Shown: in pieces, positions 11,179 to 18,524 of the stretch | Position numbering within the stretch: position 1 is the stretch's first letter | Layout of the letters: every line of letters starts with the position of its first letter | Made by a program: the position numbers and the translations under genes | The notes under the pieces: model-generated | Seen by the model: the letters and a program-made list of their open reading frames with translations, nothing else | Databases searched by the model: none | Told to the model about the DNA's origin: nothing | Assembly (NCBI RefSeq): GCF_052324685.1 | Contig: NW_027506904.1 | Location: forward strand, 62,001 to 126,000 | DNA length: 64,000 bases | From: Brachyhypopomus gauderio | Taxonomy: Eukaryota > Chordata > Actinopteri > Gymnotiformes > Hypopomidae | Direction: 5' to 3'

Positions 11179-11644
11179 GACCAAAACATTGGTCTAACTC
11201 TAGTCTAATACTAAAATCTATCTAGCCCAGTGCACTTATTAAAAGAAAGACAATCATAAAAATCCCTAAATGTGTATACATTCATAGTGTGACTATGTCA
11301 GTTAGTACAACGTCTATGTGTTCTTTTATGTGATTTGTGGGTTCTGGATCACTCCCCAGTCGTGGGCCGAGACCTTTCAGACTATTCGGAGATGCCCCCC
11401 TTCATCTCCCACGGTCTCGTGACTTGACGTTGTCCCCGAGACCCAGGTCCCGCCTGGTGGGAGATCACCTCGACCCGTTCTATTAATGTGCCCATGTGTC
11501 ATGCGTATTACTTTTAAGCTAGTGAATCAGCTTTCATGTGCTGTTGGTTGTGCTCTAATGTGTGGTGCGTCTTCATTCTTCATCAGTCGCTGACGCTGCC
11601 AATACCTACAAAGCAAGCATAATTAATCAAAAACAACAAGTTTT

Positions 11645-13879
11645 TCACACAGAACCGTCTTCTTCAGATGATATGTCATCATCATCCTCCGCCATCAGTG
11701 GCATAGTGTATGGTGGTGGGTTCTTTGCATCCCCCTTCTCAATCGCGGCTGTGATCAACCTTTGGGTGAGAGATCTGATACATGGTATACAACAACATCC
11801 ACAAATAACAACAATTGCAATAAACACTGCTACTGACATAAACAAGGACATAATTAGTGCCTTCCATTTCCCAAACACCTTCGTGAACCACTCCTCCATG
11901 GGGTTACTGATACCTGAGGCCTCCTGCATCTCCTTAGATAAAGCCTTCAGTCCGTCCAGAGCTCTGGTCACCGACCCGTCCGGTGCGGTGTTATTGGGAA
12001 TGAAGGTACAACAGTTGTCGCCAAACATGAAACATACACCCCCTTTTTCCGCCAGGAGCATATCTAGAGCCATTCTGTTTTGTACGGCCATCAGTGAGGT
12101 AGCTCTCAGTTGTTCGCTCAGCCCCTCTATTGCGTCTCTCGTTAGGTTGGTTAATCTCAGCACATTGTAATGGACAAAGTTGATCCTATCTACATTCTTG
12201 TTCGGTGTTACTGGAAACAAGGCTGATATAATTGGAATGTTCTCAAAGCCCGTAGCTATTTGATCAACTAGCTTGTATTCATTGGGAACCCCCCGAGGCA
12301 CTCCTATGGAGTCAATGTATGTTGGTGACCCTATGGACAAATCAAAGGCATCACGCTTCTTTCTCCCTTGGGCTATAGCAGGCTGCGGTGTGATTTCCCT
12401 CAGCCCTATCATTGTTATTGGTGTGATTAGTCTAACCATAGCACAGATTCCTTTAGCTTTTCCTGGTATTAATGCCAGCAGAGTGTGTCCTCCGCAGTAC
12501 CACCAGATCCCTGCCCGGGCTACTCTCCCTATCCCCGGGACCTTCGTTGTGGCGTTACACCAATCTGGTTCCATTTCTCCCACACTCATGATTGCGTCTT
12601 TCTCGGTCAAGTTAAAACATTGGTACTGTCCTTTAAGTTTTACTGGCACGAAAGGAGCGTTACCTCCTTCCAAATTTTTGACGTACGGAAAAATACTGTC
12701 CAGGCTGGAACAATTTGAGGTCGCAGTACTTTTCACCTTAGTTAAATTCAACATACACTGATATCCTACTGGATCTGTTTCAGGATTCAGTGGGGCTGGT
12801 GACGTCATTAACGCGGGTCGGGCCGCTGCACAGGCCACACAACCTTCTAACCCATTTTCTCTACTGTTTTGTTCTAGCCATGACAACCACAAATTCGAGC
12901 CGCTGTAACCGGTTGCTAATTCTATTAACTGCTGGGACGATAATTTAGTGAAATCTGTGGTTAGAGTGAACTTGTCTGCTGAATCCTCCATCTTCTCTAT
13001 TTCTGCCTCAGGTTTTGCTGGACTGAGCAGCTTGGGTTTGGCTAAATAGTTGAGTTTAATTATTCCCCATATGTCACGTCCTGATTGTTCCACCCCCAGG
13101 GTGAAGTACAACGGTCTGTTATTACCCCATATCTGCCCATTCCATTTGACAGAAAAAGTTACTGGATTTTGGGACACGTGATAGTCTCGCTGAAACGACA
13201 CATCGACCCACCATTTGCTCAAAGAGGTCGTGGACGGGTTACCCTTCTTATCTCCTAATGTAGGTTTCCATCTCCCCGAGTACTTTATCACTGACCCCCA
13301 ACCAGGACACCAGTCTGCACTATAGAAACTCCCCCTTCCTTGACAGCCCGCATTAACTTGATTGGTCCAACATATGTACAAATCACATCCTCTGTATGAG
13401 GCATTGGCTCCCCCGCAGTCCACTACCTCACATAAGTCAAAAGTCCAGCTCGAGGCTGTACCATCTCTATAACTCAATTCCACACCTCCGTATGTCCGTA
13501 CACACCGGTCCTTGGATTGTCCTACTGGCCTGGTTCCAGCTTCTCTTGGTTTTCTTACTTTAAAGTCTATTTTCTCTGGTTTGGTCGCGTTTACTAGCGG
13601 GTTAGGGCTGTGGATCTCATCGGGCCTCACCTCTTTGCAGACAGTGTGATTGTCGTCCCACCGACACAAAGTTACGTTCACGTTATTGGGTTGTTTCTGA
13701 TTTCCTACACTAAATATTACCACCGCTCCTATTATCACCGCGGCTAGAAACGTTCCCCCCCATAGCCAAGTCCATGTTCTCAAAGTTAATCTCCCTACTC
13801 TAACATATTGTTGGTACTGAGCCTCATCTGGACGTCCGACACGTCCCGACAACATGTCTCTTATTTCCCACAGTTCCAT
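11645..13879 (-). CDS. env: ERV envelope glycoprotein (744 aa, open)
   Basis: This uninterrupted frame encodes a class I retroviral envelope precursor. An N-terminal segment of about 38 residues rich in charged and aromatic residues precedes a hydrophobic stretch (about 39-57), so the signal or leader peptide looks long. The surface subunit is cysteine-rich with several N-x-[ST] sites and a CXXC motif (CVAC, 347-350). A furin-type RKKR at 506-509 marks the SU/TM boundary. TM has a CX6CC motif (C616, C623, C624) after a gammaretrovirus-like heptad and immunosuppressive-domain-like region (about 590-616), a membrane anchor (about 674-697) and a cytoplasmic tail with PPPY (721-724). The start ATG lies one base after the pol stop codon, so expression probably needs a spliced mRNA. 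Viral Env mediates entry. Whether this copy is expressed cannot be seen. Confidence 0.93.
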   Translation of the reverse strand: MELWEIRDMLSGRVGRPDEAQYQQYVRVGRLTLRTWTWLWGGTFLAAVIIGAVVIFSVGNQKQPNNVNVTLCRWDDNHTVCKEVRPDEIHSPNPLVNATKPEKIDFKVRKPREAGTRPVGQSKDRCVRTYGGVELSYRDGTASSWTFDLCEVVDCGGANASYRGCDLYICWTNQVNAGCQGRGSFYSADWCPGWGSVIKYSGRWKPTLGDKKGNPSTTSLSKWWVDVSFQRDYHVSQNPVTFSVKWNGQIWGNNRPLYFTLGVEQSGRDIWGIIKLNYLAKPKLLSPAKPEAEIEKMEDSADKFTLTTDFTKLSSQQLIELATGYSGSNLWLSWLEQNSRENGLEGCVACAAARPALMTSPAPLNPETDPVGYQCMLNLTKVKSTATSNCSSLDSIFPYVKNLEGGNAPFVPVKLKGQYQCFNLTEKDAIMSVGEMEPDWCNATTKVPGIGRVARAGIWWYCGGHTLLALIPGKAKGICAMVRLITPITMIGLREITPQPAIAQGRKKRDAFDLSIGSPTYIDSIGVPRGVPNEYKLVDQIATGFENIPIISALFPVTPNKNVDRINFVHYNVLRLTNLTRDAIEGLSEQLRATSLMAVQNRMALDMLLAEKGGVCFMFGDNCCTFIPNNTAPDGSVTRALDGLKALSKEMQEASGISNPMEEWFTKVFGKWKALIMSLFMSVAVFIAIVVICGCCCIPCIRSLTQRLITAAIEKGDAKNPPPYTMPLMAEDDDDISSEEDGSV

Positions 13880-13880
13880 C

Positions 13881-14753
13881 CTAGGATGGAAGATGGTGCA
13901 CCACCACCTTGGTACCGGTTGGTTTAAGTAAAGTTTTAATGATTGGTTTCACAGTCCTCCAGTCTAATCCGTCTAGTCCACAACCCAGCTTCGGTATGGC
14001 TAGAGTGTTAATGTTCAATGATATTAACAATGTGGCCAGGTGTTGTATGCTTGAAATCAGATCTCCTAATTCTGGCTTCTCCCTGTAATATCTTTTGGTC
14101 ACTAAATGGAATATAATGTGTGTCTGTGTGGTTTGTGTGGCACACTTGCCTATGGGCACCTTGGCTATACCTGTAGTGCCAAACGCTTGTCTGACCTGCA
14201 GAGCCACTCCAGCTCCCAGGTTCAGGTCCGCGCTCACACAGTGTGCTATAGCCTCACAGTCAGTCTCCAACAGGTCTCCTTCACCTTCCTCCCACCAGTC
14301 CTCAGCTGTGATGTATTCTCTGTAAAAAGCTACACTGGGGTCGGTACTCACCACCAACTCCTTCCCTGGGGCTTCTCCTGTCTCCTCCAGGTGTGTCTTG
14401 ATCTCTCCTGTGGTTCTTGTTGGTTCTTTTGCTGCAACACAGTGTGAAATGTGGTACCAAGTCTTACCTTTGTCTTTCCTCACTTTCACTGAGTGCTCGT
14501 TGGCACCTTCGACCTCCCACGGGCCTGTCCACCGTGGCTCGTTCCACTTCCTCTTGTGCACCTTGATCCTTACCCAATCCCCTGGCTTCACCTTCACCTT
14601 GGGTGATTCCAGGTCTTCTTTTCCTTTTTCCTGTTGAACAGACTTATTGATTTCACAAAGCAACTTGGTTAATTCTCTCATGTACTCTGACATCTCCTGT
14701 TCCTGGACTTCCAAAGCTGGTCCCTCAATCCTCGGTCGAGGGCACCCTGGCAT
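13881..14753 (-). CDS. ERV Pol C-terminal segment: integrase C-terminal domain plus OARD1-like macrodomain (290 aa)
   Basis: This segment continues the integrase frame just after an in-frame TGA at 14757-14759 and begins with an ATG three bases later. Residues 52-108 resemble a retroviral integrase C-terminal SH3-like domain (GDWVRIK, EPRWTGPWEV). Residues of about 150-290 resemble a macrodomain of the OARD1/TARG1 or Poa1p type: a GDLL start, AHCVSADLNLGAGVA (170-184), LVTKRYYREKP (217-227) and LAIPKLGCGLDGLDW (251-265). Human TARG1 uses Lys84 and Asp125. The matching K220 and D261 here are also 41 residues apart. Such enzymes bind ADP-ribose and remove ADP-ribose from glutamate or process ADP-ribose-1''-phosphate. 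The domain ends one base before env. It may be made as the end of Pol, or separately if translation restarts after the TGA. Confidence 0.85.
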   Translation of the reverse strand: MPGCPRPRIEGPALEVQEQEMSEYMRELTKLLCEINKSVQQEKGKEDLESPKVKVKPGDWVRIKVHKRKWNEPRWTGPWEVEGANEHSVKVRKDKGKTWYHISHCVAAKEPTRTTGEIKTHLEETGEAPGKELVVSTDPSVAFYREYITAEDWWEEGEGDLLETDCEAIAHCVSADLNLGAGVALQVRQAFGTTGIAKVPIGKCATQTTQTHIIFHLVTKRYYREKPELGDLISSIQHLATLLISLNINTLAIPKLGCGLDGLDWRTVKPIIKTLLKPTGTKVVVHHLPS

Positions 14754-14756
14754 GGG

Positions 14757-15596
14757 TCATCCTGTCATGAGCTGGTGTGGTGAGAGATTGTATTCTCCCG
14801 TGGGGGTTGCTCTCATGGACATCAACACTAGTGGCAGCGCCTGAACCCAGTCCATGTCTCCTGCTGCGCACACTTTGGCCAGTTTAGTCTTAATGGTCTG
14901 GTTGGCTCTTTCCACCAACCCCTGTGACTGTGGGTGGTAGACAGTGCCAAACTTGTGGGTTAGGCCCAGCTTTTGTTCTACTTCTGCCAAGTGTTTGTTA
15001 TCAAAGTGGGACCCATTGTCACTTCTAATCACTTTTGGTAGGCCGTACCTGGGAATCAACTCATTTTGCAACCATTTTATGACTGATTTTGAATCTTCCT
15101 TTTTGGTGGGTATAGCTTCTACCCACTTGGTGAATCTGCCTACCATGACCAGCAGGTACCTGTACCCCCTTACCCTGTTGTCTGGCCCCATGTCTGTGTA
15201 ATCGATCACAATCTCCTCAAATGGCCCCGCGGGCACTGGGTATCCTCCAATTCTCACCCGGTATGGTTTCTTCACATTGTATGACTGACAGATATCGCAT
15301 TCGCTCACGTATTGCTTCACATGGTCTCTGAGGTATGGATGCCACCATAAACATTCTAATTTGGTCACCATGGCCGACACTCCGGAGTGAGTAGGCCCAT
15401 GTGCTTTGCATAGTATCAATTTCATCTTCTCTAAGGGCAAAACTACTCTCCCTTCTGGACTCCTCCAGAGTCCTTTAGTGACTGTGGCTCCCCGGTCTAT
15501 CCACAATTGCTTCTCATAGACCGTGGCTTGTTCTTGGATCTGTGCCAGGTGGCTCTCCGTCAACTCAGGCATGTTATGAGTTTCCAGCAACAACAA
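14757..15596 (-). CDS. pol: ERV integrase, zinc-binding and catalytic core (279-aa open segment of pol)
   Basis: This open segment lies between the two internal stops of pol and is in the same frame as both neighbours. It shows an HHCC zinc-binding motif (H66, H70, C100, C103) and the catalytic triad D132, D193, E229 with 35 residues between the last two. It inserts viral DNA into the host chromosome. The segment ends at TGA (14757-14759) within the region after the core. The first ATG is at 15596, but the frame is open up to the TAG at 15678-15680, so this Met is not a real start: the protein would normally be part of Pol. The integrase itself has no visible active-site damage. Confidence 0.88.
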   Translation of the reverse strand: MLLLETHNMPELTESHLAQIQEQATVYEKQLWIDRGATVTKGLWRSPEGRVVLPLEKMKLILCKAHGPTHSGVSAMVTKLECLWWHPYLRDHVKQYVSECDICQSYNVKKPYRVRIGGYPVPAGPFEEIVIDYTDMGPDNRVRGYRYLLVMVGRFTKWVEAIPTKKEDSKSVIKWLQNELIPRYGLPKVIRSDNGSHFDNKHLAEVEQKLGLTHKFGTVYHPQSQGLVERANQTIKTKLAKVCAAGDMDWVQALPLVLMSMRATPTGEYNLSPHQLMTG

Positions 15597-15677
15597 GCTC
15601 TGTGGGTTGTACCCTCCAGCAGCTTTGGCTGCTCTGTCAGCAGCTTCATTACCTCTAGAAACAAAACTGTCATTACC

Positions 15678-18515
15678 CTAATGTCCTCTTACCTTTATCA
15701 CTGCCACTTCTTTGGGTAACATGATAGCTTCACTCAACTCATGTACTGCTCTCAAATGTTTGATTGGCTGTCCTGTGGCGTTAGTGTACCCATTATCCAT
15801 CCACCTGACTAGTTCATGGTGGATGACCCCGTGCACGTATGCTGAATCTGTGTAAATGTTCACAATCTGACCTGACGCGTGTTCCAGTGCTCTAGTGAGT
15901 GCGACCATTTCTGCCAGCTGAGCTGAAGCTGGTTGTGGAACCACTCCTGATTCCACCTCCTCCCACTCTTCCCCACATGCTTGTACCACAGCGTAAGAGG
16001 CCTTCAGTTCGTTACCTTGTCTCCAACAACTCCCATCTGAACAGAGTTCCCATGCTCCTGGTTTAGTAATTCTGACCTTGTGCAGTTCTGGTCTGAGCTG
16101 AATGTATCTTTCTGTGGCGTCAGCGCAGTCATGTGGTGTCGCATCTTCGGCTACTTCAATGTTATCAGTCAGATTCACAGATTCACAAGTTGTACGTGCA
16201 GTGTTGTACGTGATGTGTGGCTGTGTGAGTATGGCTTTTATCTTGTTCTGTCGTGCTCTTGACAAAGAAAAGGCTTGTGAGTTTATGAACGCCATTACTC
16301 CGTGATTGGTGCTGACTATTAGTGGGTGACACATTACCAAGTGTGCTGTCTTCTCTATCGCTGTGGTGAGTCCTGCCATGTATGTTGTGCATGGTCCTGT
16401 TCCTATCACTGGTTGATCTAATTTGGAACTGTGAAAAAATAAAATGTTCCTTCCTTCACTCTCCCCCTTCTGAAAGAGACAAGCATGAACATGATTGTCT
16501 CTTACAGAGACATTTAAATGAAAAGGTTGTGTGTAGTCTGGTGCTGCTAATTCAGTAGCGCTAGCAAGTGCTTGTTTTAGAGTTATAAAATCCCTCTCTG
16601 CCTCAACCGTCCAGTCAAGCTCCACCTTCCCGTTACTCAGACCTTTTGACACTGCGAGTTTTCTGAGGCTGTGAGCTAAATCACTGTAGTTAGGTATGTA
16701 GTTGCGGCAGTAGCCTGTCAGGCCTAAAAATGACATCATTTGGGACACTGTAGTGGGCTTTGGAAATGACAGTATTGACTGTCTCTGATTTGGAGTCAGG
16801 GTGTGACCTTTGTGTGAGATGTTTCTCCCCAGAAAGGTGACCATCGGCCTGGCCACCTGGAGTTTTGACTTGTTCACTTTGTAACCTAATTCAGCTAACA
16901 AGGTTAGAATGGTTATGGTGTCTCTAAGGCACTTATCGGGTGAAGTACTAGCTATTAACAAATCGTCCACGAACTGTATTAGTACGGTGTTATAGTCAAT
17001 CAAATCATTGTCAGTTAATCTAGACAGATCTTTCAACAGACATTGATTGAAGATGCCTGGTGAGTCTTTGTAGCCTTGAGGTAGCCTGTTGTATGTGTAC
17101 TGTTGACCTTTAAAGGTAAACGCAAAAATGTCTTTCACATTCTCATCAATTGGTATAGAAAAGAAAGCATTAGCTAAATCTATGCATGAAAAGCTGCAGT
17201 GTTCAGTCGTTAGGTTCTGCAAAGATCGATAGGGGTCAGGTACTGGTATGTTCTCAGTTACAGTGACATCATTAATGCGCCTCAAATCATGCACCATACG
17301 ATACTCATCTTTTCCAGGTTTTTTAACAGGTAGTATGGGCGTGTTCCACGGTGACGTCGTGGGTTTCAGAACTCCAACTTTGATTAAATCTGCAATGGTG
17401 TCTGTAATACCTGCCATGGCTTCTGGCTTGATTCGGTACTGTGGCTGATGAACGACTGTTTCTCCTGGCTTTAACCTAATAGGAGCCATGTGGTGTGATG
17501 CACATCCTACATCTACCTTTGTCGTGGTCCACAAGTTGGCTGGGACCGTCTCTAGTTGTTCTTTGGCCTGGGGGTGATCCAACAGTGCTCTGCCGTGTGT
17601 GGCTGTCAGGGGCTGGTTACAGAAGTACGCCAAGTCACTGGTGTCACGTGCGACTCTCCAGTACTTACCATCCGACGTACCCTCTACCCCTGGCAGACAG
17701 GTTGGGCGAAACTGTTCCTTCATGGCAGTGGCCAGCATGGGGCCCAGCTCACGAGGTTCGTGTCCAGCCGAGACCAACAGCGAGACATGTGGTAGTGAAT
17801 CCTGCTGGTCCGGGTTTCTCCAGTACGTCATCTGTTCTCCTGTTAACACAACTAGTGCAGCCACACCTTCAGGTCCAAAAATCATTGATTCACAATTTAT
17901 ATTTTGTAATTGACCTTCAATGTTATTCCACAGCTGTCCGTAAACCCCATCCCCCCCTCTGATGTAATTAAAAGTGCAGTGTGTGCTGTCTATTGGTGGG
18001 GTCATACTCTGAAGTGACAGGAACCATGGTTTCCATAAATTAAACGTGTAAAGCAAATTTTTAGCAGTTGCTTGTTCCTCAGGATGTTGTAATGTGGCCC
18101 AGTAAATGTGAGCTGGGCCGTCCGCTGCTTGTTGATTAAGTATTCTGAGGCGCTCATCGTGGTTGGTGACAGAGACAGCTAATTTACCTTCACTCGGTGT
18201 GCATTCAATAATAGCTGAAAATTGACACAACAAATCTCTACCTAACAAATTAATTGGGCACTGTTCTGAAAACAAAAATGTGTGCTCGACCTGTGGGCCT
18301 GAGCCCACTGACACCTTCAAGGGCACAGTCAGTGGCTGCAGTGTAGTTTTTCCCAGAAATCCAGTAGTGGATAGTGACATCTTCGACAAGTAGCCTTTCC
18401 ACTTCCTGTCTGTTAAGACTGATGTGGTGGCTCCCGTGTCGACTAAGAACTCCACTGGCTCCCCCTCCACCAATAGACATACAACTGGTTCACTGCATGT
18501 GGGGGAACTGGACAT
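15678..18515 (-). CDS. pol: ERV protease, unexplained insert, reverse transcriptase and RNase H (945-codon open part of pol)
   Basis: The first part of pol is in the same frame as gag and separated from it by UGA (18525-18527). Protease has the active site D26-T-G-A. Residues of about 120-330 form an insert that is neither protease nor reverse transcriptase and contains THCTF (H179) and PHVSL (H243). Reverse transcriptase follows, with D446 in SCIDLANAF and FVDD at 515-518. RNase H has D827, E869 and D890. The frame stops at a TAG (15678-15680) inside the C-terminal end of RNase H, and the retroviral frame carries on directly after it (a GNE-AD-type RNase H ending). The ATG at 18515 is only the first Met after the gag stop. 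Synthesis would normally be by readthrough from gag. Confidence 0.9.
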   Translation of the reverse strand: MSSSPTCSEPVVCLLVEGEPVEFLVDTGATTSVLTDRKWKGYLSKMSLSTTGFLGKTTLQPLTVPLKVSVGSGPQVEHTFLFSEQCPINLLGRDLLCQFSAIIECTPSEGKLAVSVTNHDERLRILNQQAADGPAHIYWATLQHPEEQATAKNLLYTFNLWKPWFLSLQSMTPPIDSTHCTFNYIRGGDGVYGQLWNNIEGQLQNINCESMIFGPEGVAALVVLTGEQMTYWRNPDQQDSLPHVSLLVSAGHEPRELGPMLATAMKEQFRPTCLPGVEGTSDGKYWRVARDTSDLAYFCNQPLTATHGRALLDHPQAKEQLETVPANLWTTTKVDVGCASHHMAPIRLKPGETVVHQPQYRIKPEAMAGITDTIADLIKVGVLKPTTSPWNTPILPVKKPGKDEYRMVHDLRRINDVTVTENIPVPDPYRSLQNLTTEHCSFSCIDLANAFFSIPIDENVKDIFAFTFKGQQYTYNRLPQGYKDSPGIFNQCLLKDLSRLTDNDLIDYNTVLIQFVDDLLIASTSPDKCLRDTITILTLLAELGYKVNKSKLQVARPMVTFLGRNISHKGHTLTPNQRQSILSFPKPTTVSQMMSFLGLTGYCRNYIPNYSDLAHSLRKLAVSKGLSNGKVELDWTVEAERDFITLKQALASATELAAPDYTQPFHLNVSVRDNHVHACLFQKGESEGRNILFFHSSKLDQPVIGTGPCTTYMAGLTTAIEKTAHLVMCHPLIVSTNHGVMAFINSQAFSLSRARQNKIKAILTQPHITYNTARTTCESVNLTDNIEVAEDATPHDCADATERYIQLRPELHKVRITKPGAWELCSDGSCWRQGNELKASYAVVQACGEEWEEVESGVVPQPASAQLAEMVALTRALEHASGQIVNIYTDSAYVHGVIHHELVRWMDNGYTNATGQPIKHLRAVHELSEAIMLPKEVAVIKVRGH

Positions 18516-18524
18516 CGGGCAGCT

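Noticed and set aside
11562..12170. Plus-strand 202-codon frame opposite env as an antisense viral gene
   Set aside because: It mirrors the Env coding frame, has no recognisable domain, and antisense open frames are expected over a long conserved gene.
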